DNA of 64,000 nt from Desulfoprunum benzoelyticum. Its GTDB lineage: Bacteria; Desulfobacterota; Desulfobulbia; Desulfobulbales; Desulfocapsaceae. This document shows, piece by piece, positions 47,592 through 56,313 of this stretch (its first letter is position 1; each line of letters starts with the position of its first letter). The notes below the pieces were generated by a model that ran no database searches, was not told where the DNA came from, and saw only the letters and a list, made by a program, of their open reading frames with translations. Both the position numbers and the translations under genes were made by a program. The stretch spans positions 62,001 to 126,000 of the forward strand of contig NZ_JACHEO010000004.1 of assembly GCF_014201505.1 (NCBI RefSeq), read 5' to 3'.

Positions 47592-49064
47592 TCAGAAGAT
47601 CGACTTCATCGACCGCATATGCGAACGCAGTTCCTCGCCGACGGCCTCGACGGTGGTATAGCGGATCGCCTCATTGACCTGGATCAGTTCGATATTGTCG
47701 ACTCCGCAGTCCTGCAACTCCAGACCGCTGCCGATGACATCGGTGTCGAGGGTCTTCATGAAGTCCTTCAGCAGCGGCACCGCGGCATGGGCGAACAGAT
47801 AATTGCCGTATTCGGCGGTATCGGAGATGACGACGTTCATTTCGTACAGTTTTTTGCGGGCGATGGTATTGGCGATCAGCGGCACCTCGTGGAGCGATTC
47901 GTAATACGCCGACTCTTCCTTGATCCCAGCCGAGACCATCGTGTCGAAGGCCAGCTCGACACCGGCCTTGACCATGGCGATCATCAGGATGCCGTGGTCG
48001 AAGTACTCCTGCTCGGGGATGCCGGTCGTCATCGAGACCGCCCTCTCGAAGGCGGTTTCACGTGATTCTTTTCTCCATTTCAACAGTTTGACGTCGTCGT
48101 TGTCCCAGTCCTTCATCATCGTCTTCGAAAATTTGCCCGACATGATGTCGTCCATGTGCTTCTCAAACAACGGCTTGAGAATCTCTTTGAGGTCCTCGGC
48201 CAGGTAGAAGGCACTGATCTTCGCCGGGTTCGACAGACGATCCATCATATTGGTGATACCGCCGTGCTTCAGGGCCTCGGTGACGATCTCCCAGCCGTTC
48301 TGCACCAGTTTCGAGGCATAGCCGGAATCGATGCCCTTTTCGATCATCTTGTCGTAGCAGAGCAGCGAACCGGCCTGCAGCATACCGCAGAGGATAGTCT
48401 GCTCACCCATGAGGTCGGACTTGACCTCGGCGATAAACGACGATTGCAGGACCCCGGCCCGGTCGCCGCCGGTACCGCAGCAGTAGGCTTTGGCCAGTTC
48501 CCATCCCTCGCCCCGCGGATCGTTCTCGCCATGGACGGCAATCAGGGTCGGCACGCCGAAGCCGCGTTTATACTCCTCCCGGACCTCGGTCCCGGGGGCC
48601 TTCGGGGCCATCATGATGACCGTCAGGTCGTCGCGGATCTTCATCCCCTCCTCGACGATGTTGAAACCGTGCGAGTAGGACAGGCAGGCCCCCTTCTTCA
48701 TCAGCGGCATGACCGCCGCTATCACCTTGCTGTGCTGCTTGTCGGGGGTGAGGTTGATCACCAGATCGGCCTTCGGGATCAATTCCTGGTAGGTCCCGAC
48801 CTTGAAGTTGTTGTCGGTGGCGTTCTTCCACGACTGCCGCTTTTCGGCAATTGCATTATCACGCAGGGCATAGGCGACATCGAGACCGCTGTCGCGGAGA
48901 TTGAGTCCCTGGTTGAGCCCCTGGGCGCCACAGCCGACGATGACAATCTTCTTTCCTTTCAAGGCCTCGACGCCGTTGAACTCGGAGGCGTCCATGAACC
49001 GGCACTGGGACAGCTCCTCCAGTTGCCGACGCAGCGGCAGGGTATTGAAATAGTTGGTACTCAT
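47592..49064 (-). CDS. ilvC: Ketol-acid reductoisomerase (class II, long form)
   Basis: The 490-residue length is that of the E. coli-type class II enzyme, twice the length of the C-terminal knotted region in class I. It has the NADPH fold [20 protein letters not shown] (about residues 37-56), the Mg2+ site with E residues in [13 protein letters not shown], and C-terminal [10 protein letters not shown]. It converts acetolactate (or acetohydroxybutyrate) to dihydroxy acids in valine, leucine and isoleucine synthesis. It is divergent from ilvY, the classic E. coli arrangement. Confidence 0.95.
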   Translation of the reverse strand: MSTNYFNTLPLRRQLEELSQCRFMDASEFNGVEALKGKKIVIVGCGAQGLNQGLNLRDSGLDVAYALRDNAIAEKRQSWKNATDNNFKVGTYQELIPKADLVINLTPDKQHSKVIAAVMPLMKKGACLSYSHGFNIVEEGMKIRDDLTVIMMAPKAPGTEVREEYKRGFGVPTLIAVHGENDPRGEGWELAKAYCCGTGGDRAGVLQSSFIAEVKSDLMGEQTILCGMLQAGSLLCYDKMIEKGIDSGYASKLVQNGWEIVTEALKHGGITNMMDRLSNPAKISAFYLAEDLKEILKPLFEKHMDDIMSGKFSKTMMKDWDNDDVKLLKWRKESRETAFERAVSMTTGIPEQEYFDHGILMIAMVKAGVELAFDTMVSAGIKEESAYYESLHEVPLIANTIARKKLYEMNVVISDTAEYGNYLFAHAAVPLLKDFMKTLDTDVIGSGLELQDCGVDNIELIQVNEAIRYTTVEAVGEELRSHMRSMKSIF

Positions 49065-49135
49065 GTTTTTATCTCCTCGTTTTTGGATAATTTTCGGTCA
49101 CTGCCAGGGATCATACCTGTCAAGAGGATATATTG

Positions 49136-49150
49136 GCAAAGATCTATTGC
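49136..49150. promoter_or_regulatory. IlvY operator candidate 1 (GCAA-N7-TTGC)
   Basis: GCAA-AGATCTA-TTGC in the 160-base ilvC-ilvY gap. IlvY is known to bind two tandem operators in this region in E. coli; the exact sequence here was read directly and matched by pattern only. Confidence 0.5.
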
Positions 49151-49177
49151 GTCAAGTGATTTGTTCGTGATACTGTA

Positions 49178-49192
49178 TTGCATCTCTCGCAA
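49178..49192. promoter_or_regulatory. IlvY operator candidate 2 (TTGC-N7-GCAA)
   Basis: TTGC-ATCTCTC-GCAA lies exactly 42 bases (four helical turns) from candidate 1, with the same arm pair in opposite polarity. It overlaps the likely ilvY promoter region, which would suit autoregulation. Confidence 0.48.
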
Positions 49193-49224
49193 CAGAAAAT
49201 CCCCACCTGCCCGTCCCATCGCCG

Positions 49225-50133
49225 ATGGATATTCATGAACTGAAAATCTTCAGGCATCTGGCCCGTTCGCTCCATTTCGGCCGGACCAGCCAGGCCTGCA
49301 ATATCACGCCATCCGGCCTCACCCGGACCGTTCAGCGCCTCGAGAACGAGTTGGGCCGTCAGCTGCTGCTCCGTGATCGACGGTCGGTCAGTCTCACCCC
49401 GGCGGGCATGATCTTCCGGGAGTATGCCGAAGAGGCGATCCAGCACTGGAGCAAGCTGCAGGCCAGTCTCGCCGGGAACAACACCCTCGCCGGCGAGATC
49501 TCCCTCTACTGTTCGGTGACGGCCATTCTCAGTATCCTCCCGGACATTTTTTCCCGCTTCCGCAAGGCCCACCCCGAGGTCCTGATTCACCTCCAGACCG
49601 GCGATGCGGCGATGGCGATCGGCAAGCTGCAGAACGGCGAGGCCGACATCGCGATCGCCGCCCTGCCGGATCACCTGCCGGAGTCTTTGGAGTTCATCGA
49701 GATTATCCGGACCCCGCTGATCTTCATTCGTCCCAGTCATTTCCCGGATTCGGTGGTCTATGACCATGGTTCCATCGATTGGCAGCAGACCCCGCTGATC
49801 GTGGCCGAACGCGGCCTGAGCCGGCAGCGGGCCGATCGCTGGTTCAGCGAGAAGGGCATCCAGCCCAACATCTATTCCCAGGTAGCCGGCAACGAGGCCA
49901 TCATCGCCATGGTAGGCATGGGTTGCGGGGTCGGCATCGTTCCCCGGCTCGTTCTCGACAAGAGTCCCCAGCAGGACCAGGTCGCCATCCTCGCGGTCAC
50001 GCCGGAGCTCGAACCGTTCCGTGTCGGCGCCTGCACCCTGGCCCGGAGTCGGCGCAACCCGGTCGTCCAGTCATTCTGGCGGATCATCGAGGCCGAGGTT
50101 GCGGCGAGGAAAGCCACCGCCACCACGTCCTGA
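49225..50133 (+). CDS. ilvY: LysR-family activator of ilvC
   Basis: A 302-residue protein. The N-terminal winged HTH has IHELKIFRHLARSLHFGRTS, then ITPSGLTRTVQRLENELG (typical LysR HTH). The substrate-binding domain follows. Divergence from ilvC and overall resemblance to IlvY support the name. In E. coli, IlvY senses acetolactate and acetohydroxybutyrate, the IlvC substrates. The DNA-binding domain and the paired operator candidates are the evidence seen here; effector specificity is inferred. Confidence 0.88.
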   Translation: MDIHELKIFRHLARSLHFGRTSQACNITPSGLTRTVQRLENELGRQLLLRDRRSVSLTPAGMIFREYAEEAIQHWSKLQASLAGNNTLAGEISLYCSVTAILSILPDIFSRFRKAHPEVLIHLQTGDAAMAIGKLQNGEADIAIAALPDHLPESLEFIEIIRTPLIFIRPSHFPDSVVYDHGSIDWQQTPLIVAERGLSRQRADRWFSEKGIQPNIYSQVAGNEAIIAMVGMGCGVGIVPRLVLDKSPQQDQVAILAVTPELEPFRVGACTLARSRRNPVVQSFWRIIEAEVAARKATATTS

Positions 50134-50165
50134 ACAACCTTCTCCCCACAAGGGGGTATCAAATC

Positions 50166-50978
50166 ATGCCAATCACACCTGCCATGCCCTTGATCATGGT
50201 CACCAACGACGACGGGATCGACAGTCCCGGCATCGTGGCGCTGCGGGACGCCATGACCGCAGTCGGCCGCACGATCATGGTCGCGCCGGAACGCGACAAT
50301 TCCGCCGTTTCCCACGCCCTGACGATGAATCGTCCCCTGCGCATCCGCCGACGGGGGCAGGACACCTATACCCTCGACGGGACCCCGACCGACTGTGTCG
50401 TGATCGGCCTCGGCAAGCTGCTCGAGACAAAACCCGATCTGCTGGTGTCGGGGATCAACCCCGGACCGAACCTCGGCGACGATATCTCCTACTCCGGCAC
50501 GGTCTCGGCCGCCATCGAGGGCACAATGTACGGCATCCCCTCGGTGGCGTTCTCCCTGGTCGGCGAACCACCGTACGACTATTCCCTCGCCATGCGTATC
50601 GCGATCATGCTGGCGGAAGCGGTCCTGACCGACGGACTGCCGGACAACACCCTGCTCAATATCAACATTCCGGCAGGAAAGGCGTGCGCGGGAATGGAAA
50701 TCACCCGGCAGGGGAGGCGGTTGTGGGAGAACAGCATCCAGGAGACCTTCGACCCCTGGGGTCGACGCCACTACTGGATCGGCGGCGGCACCCCGCTCCG
50801 GGACCATGGCGAAGACACCGATGTCGCCGCCATCCGCAAGGGACTCGTCTCCATCACCCCCATCCATCTCGACCTGACCAACCACACCGGGCTTCAGCTG
50901 CTGCGCAGAACCTGGAATCTCGGCAGGATGGAGGACAGGGTAAGGTCGGTCAACAGCGGCCACGAGGAAAATTCCTGA
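50166..50978 (+). CDS. surE: 5'/3'-nucleotidase SurE
   Basis: A 270-residue protein starting MPITPAMPLIMVTNDDGIDSPG. MVTNDDGI is the SurE metal-binding DD motif, and LVSGINPGPNLGDDISYSGTV contains the conserved GxNxGxN-like loop. It removes phosphate from nucleoside monophosphates, a stationary-phase survival enzyme. GGGGG lies about 10 bases before the ATG. It follows ilvY by 32 bases, so they may be co-transcribed. A longer open frame upstream is out of the true reading start. Confidence 0.92.
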   Translation: MPITPAMPLIMVTNDDGIDSPGIVALRDAMTAVGRTIMVAPERDNSAVSHALTMNRPLRIRRRGQDTYTLDGTPTDCVVIGLGKLLETKPDLLVSGINPGPNLGDDISYSGTVSAAIEGTMYGIPSVAFSLVGEPPYDYSLAMRIAIMLAEAVLTDGLPDNTLLNINIPAGKACAGMEITRQGRRLWENSIQETFDPWGRRHYWIGGGTPLRDHGEDTDVAAIRKGLVSITPIHLDLTNHTGLQLLRRTWNLGRMEDRVRSVNSGHEENS

Positions 50979-51248
50979 TCGGCGCCGCCGGAGAAATCTA
51001 TCGATTGATTTCATCGACATACCATTTATTTACCAATGACAACAAAGAGTTGCATCCACACCGGGCCATCACGGCAATCCTGCCTCGATCACTGGACCGG
51101 TTTTTCCTTTTCCGGATAGGTAAAAGTAGCTAGAATATTCTCAGGTTGATCGATTCAGAATTTCCGCCACCGGGAATGAGCGGGCGCGGGGTCGTGATTT
51201 CCACCGTCTCTTCACAACGCTACCCCAACAAAATCAGAGGAACCACCT
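50979..51248. other. Intergenic region upstream of the omptin gene
   Basis: A 270-base gap. Includes TACCA-TTTATT-TACCA (51020-51035), a direct repeat with 11-base period, and the inverted repeat TCGAT-N7-ATCGA (51001-51017). Either could be a regulator site for the downstream gene. TAGAAT near 51130 is a possible -10 without a clear -35. Confidence 0.35.
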
Positions 51249-52277
51249 ATGCAAATGCTGACGAACAACAGGATTATCGCCTTCGGACTTGGGGTGATTA
51301 TGGCGGCCGGCGCAGGGACGGCGACCGCATCGGACGGTGCGGTTCTGGGAGCTGGAGCAGGACCGGTAAGCAGTCCCGCACAGGCCCCGGTGACGTCGGC
51401 CAATACCGCGAACTATTCGCTGTCGATCGGCCCCGAATTGATGTCCGGCGACACCACCTACCGGATTGGCTACCCGGTAGTCGATCCCGCTGGTGTCGTG
51501 TACCAGGGCTATTTCCCGCTCAGCGAACTGGTCTGGCCCCTTGATTTCTGGCTGGCCAGGATTGACGGCCGGATCGCCTTCAACGACGAGTGGCGCATCA
51601 ACGCCACGATTAAAAAGGACGTGAGCACCCCCGGCGACGATATGGAAGATTCCGACTGGATGACCCCCGCGCACCCTTCCCGCCTCGATATCTACTCCGA
51701 ATCGGAGATCTCCAGTTTCGACGCCTTCATCTTCGATGCCGATATCGAGTGGTCGTTCCTCCGCCGCAACGGGCTGGCAGTGTATGCCGGGGTCGGCTAT
51801 CTGTATCAGGATTTCGATTACGAGGCGAAACCCCTGTACCAGAATTCACCGTCAGGACTTCCAGGATTCGACTACTACGGGGACGGCCGGGTCGGCATTA
51901 CCTACGACATGACCTACTCGATACCCTATCTCAAGCTCGGGGCGGATCTGCAGGTCGGTCCCAATCTGTCCCTCGAGGGCAGTGTCGCCTATTCGCCGAT
52001 CGTCGAGGCCGAGGACACCGACCATCATCTGCTCCGTGAATACGGCGGCAAGATCAGCGCCGGCGATATGGATGGAGACGCCTTCATGCTCGACATTTCC
52101 GGTACATACACGTTCACCCCGGCCCTGTACATGGAACTCGGTCTGCAATACGTGAAAATCGAAGTCGACGGCAACCAGACCCAGGAATACGGCTGGGGTA
52201 TCCCGATCGGCACCCTTGACGAAGAGTCTGAAAGCAGCCAGACATCGGTATTCGTTTCAGTTGGATACCTATTCTGA
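51249..52277 (+). CDS. Omptin-family outer-membrane protease-like beta-barrel
   Basis: A 342-residue exported protein (signal peptide ending near ATASDG) with a C-terminal aromatic residue (VSVGYLF), typical of outer-membrane barrels. Segments align by eye with omptins (OmpT, Pla). DSDWMTP corresponds to OmpT DQDWMDS, keeping the D83/D85 pair. EDTDHHLL corresponds to DNDEHYD, keeping the D210/H212 pair. PLSELVWPLDFWL fits the N-terminal SQLDWKF region. All four proposed catalytic residues appear conserved, so proteolysis is plausible. AGAGGA lies about 8 bases before the ATG. This family is mostly known from Enterobacterales; its presence here is noteworthy. The mature protein would be about 317 residues, a little longer than OmpT. 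Confidence 0.82.
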   Translation: MQMLTNNRIIAFGLGVIMAAGAGTATASDGAVLGAGAGPVSSPAQAPVTSANTANYSLSIGPELMSGDTTYRIGYPVVDPAGVVYQGYFPLSELVWPLDFWLARIDGRIAFNDEWRINATIKKDVSTPGDDMEDSDWMTPAHPSRLDIYSESEISSFDAFIFDADIEWSFLRRNGLAVYAGVGYLYQDFDYEAKPLYQNSPSGLPGFDYYGDGRVGITYDMTYSIPYLKLGADLQVGPNLSLEGSVAYSPIVEAEDTDHHLLREYGGKISAGDMDGDAFMLDISGTYTFTPALYMELGLQYVKIEVDGNQTQEYGWGIPIGTLDEESESSQTSVFVSVGYLF

Positions 52278-53034
52278 ACACCGGTCCGGCCGGCACCTTG
52301 ACCGATCCGGGGGCACCCGGTTCCGCCACCGCCCGCTGCTCTGTCTGGCCGCCATTTTCCTCTCGTCATGCGCCATGGCTCATGCCTGGTGCATGGCGGG
52401 CGCCGGTCCGGCCGCTGCCGAAATCGAATGGACGATTGAGCAGACCGGCACCGGCAGTGACCCGCACCAGCCAATTGTAATCACCTGCTCGGTATCCAAC
52501 GATCTGACCCGGATTGCCGGGCCAAAGGAAACGATCCTGATCGACTACCCGGGCCGCCGCATCTACCGCATCGATCCGCCAGGCCAATCCTGCCGCAGCT
52601 ACCCCTTCGGCCGCCCCCATCCCGATCTGCCGGCCGCCGCCGTCACAATCGCCGCCTCGACGACCGCCCCGGACCGTCAGCACATCAGTTTCGGCATGCA
52701 GCAGGCCCTTGCCCAGACCGCAGTGGCACCGGTAGCGCACTACTGGGGCCAGCAGTTTCCGTTCGCCACGGCCGAATACCGCACATCCCGCGATTATCCA
52801 GGCGTCGTTGCACTTATGGCCATTGCCGGCCGGCACCGCCGGGTTTTTCAACAATACCCGCTGCTGCGGCGGATCGATCCGGTCGGTCTTCTCGACCTGC
52901 TTGAAGGATTTCCCGTTTCCGGAAACATTTTCTCGCCCGCCGGCCAGACCATCATCACCGTGCTGTCGCCGCCAAAGCCGACTGCCATCCAATCGACTCT
53001 GCCTCCACCCGGAACCTGCATCGACATGGAGTAA
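52260..53034 (+). CDS. Hypothetical lipoprotein-like secreted protein, overlapping the omptin gene
   Basis: No family recognised. The frame contains a hydrophobic segment ending in LSSC (LCLAAIFLSSC), a lipobox-like pattern, and then a soluble region of about 210 residues. There is no ATG before the hydrophobic segment; the TTG at 52260, which overlaps the omptin gene by 18 bases, is chosen for this reason. An ATG at 52375 would drop most of the signal. The frame runs 758 bases with coding-like third-position GC, which supports a real gene. If lipid-anchored in the outer membrane, it could be a partner or inhibitor of the omptin. That is speculation. Confidence 0.55.
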
Positions 53035-53060
53035 AGTGCCGGAAAACCGCTTTTACCCAC

Positions 53061-53774
53061 TCAGCCGCCGATAGCTGCAACGATATCTTCCTGCATCATC
53101 GCCAGGACCGCGGCCGGATCTTCGGCCCTGGTAATCGGCCGGCCGACGACCACATGACTTGCCCCTCCCCGGATCGCCATGCCGGCGGTGACGATGCGCT
53201 TCTGGTCATCCGATCCGTCCCGGACATTGGCCCCGGGGCGAATCCCGGGCGTGACGATCAGGAGCCGGTCGCCCAGACCGTCCCGCAACCGTCTGGCCTC
53301 GAGCCCGGAGGAAACGACACCGTCGCAGCCGAGTTCCAGAGCCCTTTTTGCCCGGTAATAGACCAGTTCCTCGATAGTGGCTGTCATCCCCATGGCTCGC
53401 ATATCCTCTTCACCGAAGCTGGTCAGGACCGTGACGGCGAGCAGTTTCATATCCCCCCTCGCCGCTACGGCGGCGCGGACAATCGGGTCGTTGCCATGGA
53501 CGGTGGCATAGGTCACGCCACGACGATTGACCTGTTCGACCGCCAGTCTGACGGTTTCCGGGATGTCGAAAAACTTGAGATCGAGCATGACCTTGTGGCC
53601 GCGATCGACCAGCCAGTCGACGATATCGAAACAGCCGGCCATAAAGAGCTGCAACCCGACCTTGAAAAAGCCGGTCCGGGATTCGCATTTCTTCACCATT
53701 TCCCTGGCCAGGTCAGGGTGCTCAACATCAAGGGCGACAATGATCCTGTCGCGCAGGGCAATCTCCACGCTCAT
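53061..53774 (-). CDS. pyrF: Orotidine 5'-phosphate decarboxylase
   Basis: A 237-residue protein starting MSVEIALRDRIIVALDVEHP. It shows KVGLQLF, DLKFFDIPETV (the catalytic D-K-x-x-D core) and the C-terminal phosphate-binding VTPGIRP and GRPITRAEDP. It makes UMP in pyrimidine synthesis. The ATG at 53774 was chosen because upstream in-frame residues lack family similarity. It is convergent with the lipoprotein-like gene, 26 bases apart. Confidence 0.95.
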   Translation of the reverse strand: MSVEIALRDRIIVALDVEHPDLAREMVKKCESRTGFFKVGLQLFMAGCFDIVDWLVDRGHKVMLDLKFFDIPETVRLAVEQVNRRGVTYATVHGNDPIVRAAVAARGDMKLLAVTVLTSFGEEDMRAMGMTATIEELVYYRAKRALELGCDGVVSSGLEARRLRDGLGDRLLIVTPGIRPGANVRDGSDDQKRIVTAGMAIRGGASHVVVGRPITRAEDPAAVLAMMQEDIVAAIGG

Positions 53775-54238
53775 CTTCTCCGTCCCGTTGCTCGTCGTTG
53801 CTCGTATTTCTCCTGCCGGATGAACCAGCCTGTCTTTACAACACCTGCCGAAAGCAATACCGTAAAAGACAGGAGACCGCCATCTCTTTGTTCCCGCTGC
53901 CATTACCGCCCGAGACCTCCTGCACATAATCAACCCCGGGATCAGAAAGACCAGGCAACCTGTCGTTGACACAGCGGCGCCAGTTGCCGGTTCACGCTCC
54001 TTCCTTTACCGATCAATCTTTATCGCTCCGTTCACCAGTGTCATCGCCGGTCTCCATGGATCATGGCTGGCCAACCGGTGCAGATCCATGGATTAATACT
54101 CAGAAAAAAGGTATACTCGCACGTATTGGTAAAGATGGCGATGCCTGTCGGACCTGACCGTGGTGGCGATCCTCTTATTCGGTTCCGGACGCACCCCTCG
54201 GCAACGCAGACTAATCACCTGGCGTGCTGAAAAAGACC

Positions 54239-54266
54239 TTGACTTTCTGTTCTTTTTTCATATTAC
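54239..54266 (+). promoter_or_regulatory. speA: Promoter candidate for speA operon
   Basis: TTGACT (54239-54244) and TATTAC (54261-54266) with 16-base spacing. A hairpin follows in the predicted leader. The start of speA is 78 bases beyond the -10. Confidence 0.55.
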
Positions 54267-54279
54267 TGGCAACCCGAAA

Positions 54280-54300
54280 ATGTTGCGTGTCCCGCAACAT
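54280..54300 (+). promoter_or_regulatory. Perfect hairpin in speA leader
   Basis: ATGTTGCG-TGTCC-CGCAACAT, 8+8 perfect arms, about 7 bases after the predicted transcription start. It could be an operator DNA palindrome or a 5' mRNA stem. There is no U-run, so it is not an intrinsic terminator. Confidence 0.5.
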
Positions 54301-54344
54301 GCCCCCTTCACCCTACCCCTATCCGCAACAGGTACGTATATATC

Positions 54345-56270
54345 ATGTGGCAAGATTTTTATAAAAAAGAACAGTGGACAGTAGAAAAGGCCACACAGCT
54401 CTACGGAATCGACAAATGGGGCGCCGGTTACTTTTCCATCGATGAACACGGGGATGTGGTGGTCACCCCCTACGGCGCCGATCACGGCCCGAAGATCAGT
54501 CTGCACGAGATCGCCAGGGAGGTGGAGGAACGCGGCATGGCCATGCCGGTGCTGCTCCGCATCGAGAATATCCTCGGCTCGCAGATCAAGCTGTTGCACG
54601 AGACCTTCCGCAAGGTCATCAGGGAAAACAACTACGAAGGCGAGTACAAGGGGGTCTTCCCGATCAAGGTCAATCAGCAGGAAGAGGTCGTCGAAGCCAT
54701 CACCCAGTTCGGCAAGGACTATAACCACGGCCTGGAGGCCGGCAGCAAGTCGGAGTTGATCGCCGCAATCTCGATGATGAAGAGCCGCAAGGCCTGCCTG
54801 ATCTGCAACGGCTATAAGGATGAGGAGTTCATCGATCTCGGGCTGTATGCGATCAAGATGGGGTATCAGGTCTTCTTTGTCATCGAGGTCCCCGGCGAGG
54901 TCGAGCTGATCATCGAGCGCGCCAAATACCACAAGGTCGCCCCCAATCTCGGCCTGCGCATCAAACTGTCGACCCAGGCCGAAGGGCTGTGGACCGAGTC
55001 GGGCGGCGACGCCAGCGTTTTCGGGCTCGGCATGACCCACATCGTCGATGTCATCGACCGCCTCAAGGAAGAAAACATGCTCGACTGCCTGCAGCTCCTC
55101 CACTACCATATCGGCTCGCAGATCCCCAACATCCGCGATATCCGGGCCGGGGCGATGGAGGCCTGCCGCATCTACGAGGAGCTGGTCAACGAGGGGGCGA
55201 AGATGGGCTACCTCGATCTCGGCGGCGGTCTCGCCGTCGACTACGACGGCTCCAACACCAACTTCCACTCGAGCCGCAACTACTCGATCGAGGAGTACTG
55301 CAGCGACATCGTCGAGTCGATCATCACCGTGCTGTCGCGCCACGACATCCCCCACCCGACGATCATCACCGAGTCGGGCCGGGCCATCGTCGCCTACTAC
55401 TCGGTGCTGCTGTTCAACATCCTCGACGTCTCCTCCTTCATGCCGCCGCCGATCCCGGAACAGCTCCCGCAATCGACCAATGACCTGCTCGAAAACCTGA
55501 TGATCGCCTACGACATGGTGTCGCCGAAGAACATCCAGGAGTGCCTCAACGACGCCCTGTTCTACCGCACCCAGGCCCGCCAGCTGTTCAAGCACGGCCA
55601 GATCACCATCCGCGAGCGGGCCCTGGCCGAAAACCTGGCCCAGCACACCCTGATCAAGATCTCCAAACTTTCCCGCTACATGGAGCATATCCCGAAGGAG
55701 ATCAAGGAGATCAACCGGCTGGTCTACGACATCTACTACGGCAACTTCAGCCTGTTCCAGTCGCTGCCCGACGTCTGGGCGATCGATCAGATCCTGCCGG
55801 TGATGCCGATCCACCGCCTGACCGAGCCGCCGTCGCGCTCGGCGATCATCTCCGATATCACCTGCGATTGCGACGGCAAGATCGATTCCTTTCCGGACTA
55901 CTCGCACGAGAAGAACAGCATCATGCTCCACGACCTCAAGGACGACGAGGAGTACTATATCGGGGTCTTCCTGGTCGGGGCCTACCAGGAGACCCTCGGC
56001 GACCTGCACAACCTCTTCGGCGACACCAACGTCGTGTCGATCCATGTCAACGAGAACGGCAGCTATAAATTTCTCCGGGAACTGGAGGGTGATTCGGTCG
56101 CCGACGTCCTGTCCTACGTCGAGTACGATGTCAAGTCGCTGAAGAAGCGCCTCAAGCATATCGCCGAGGACGCGATCCACAAGGGCTATATCACCGCCAA
56201 GGAGCGCAAGTCGATCCTCAACGAGTTCGACGAGGGCCTGCGCGGCTACACCTATTACGAAAAAGAATGA
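54345..56270 (+). CDS. speA: Biosynthetic arginine decarboxylase
   Basis: The 641-residue length is typical of SpeA (fold III, PLP). GVFPIKVNQQ contains the PLP-lysine (about residue 104). HYHIGSQIPNIRDI and LDLGGGLAVDYDGS form the phosphate and substrate loops. TCDCDGKID near the C-terminus carries the conserved cysteine. Reaction: arginine gives agmatine plus CO2. First gene of a four-gene run to spermidine. Confidence 0.95.
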   Translation: MWQDFYKKEQWTVEKATQLYGIDKWGAGYFSIDEHGDVVVTPYGADHGPKISLHEIAREVEERGMAMPVLLRIENILGSQIKLLHETFRKVIRENNYEGEYKGVFPIKVNQQEEVVEAITQFGKDYNHGLEAGSKSELIAAISMMKSRKACLICNGYKDEEFIDLGLYAIKMGYQVFFVIEVPGEVELIIERAKYHKVAPNLGLRIKLSTQAEGLWTESGGDASVFGLGMTHIVDVIDRLKEENMLDCLQLLHYHIGSQIPNIRDIRAGAMEACRIYEELVNEGAKMGYLDLGGGLAVDYDGSNTNFHSSRNYSIEEYCSDIVESIITVLSRHDIPHPTIITESGRAIVAYYSVLLFNILDVSSFMPPPIPEQLPQSTNDLLENLMIAYDMVSPKNIQECLNDALFYRTQARQLFKHGQITIRERALAENLAQHTLIKISKLSRYMEHIPKEIKEINRLVYDIYYGNFSLFQSLPDVWAIDQILPVMPIHRLTEPPSRSAIISDITCDCDGKIDSFPDYSHEKNSIMLHDLKDDEEYYIGVFLVGAYQETLGDLHNLFGDTNVVSIHVNENGSYKFLRELEGDSVADVLSYVEYDVKSLKKRLKHIAEDAIHKGYITAKERKSILNEFDEGLRGYTYYEKE

Positions 56271-56313
56271 TGTCGGAGAGATATCTGACCATTACGAACT
56301 ACAGGAGGAGACC

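Larger units (their letters stand above)
53775..54344. other. 570-base intergenic region upstream of the polyamine operon
   Basis: No gene supported. It holds the inverted repeat CCATGGATC (54053-54061)/GATCCATGG (54082-54090) and, nearer the operon, a promoter and hairpin listed separately. Confidence 0.5.

Noticed and set aside
54053..54090. CCATGGATC / GATCCATGG inverted repeat
   Set aside because: Each arm is itself a near-palindromic restriction-site-like word, and the 20-base spacer and lack of T-run give no clear function; noted only in the intergenic description.
54258..56180. 640-codon minus-strand frame opposite speA
   Set aside because: Valine/aspartate/leucine-rich shadow of the conserved speA reading frame.
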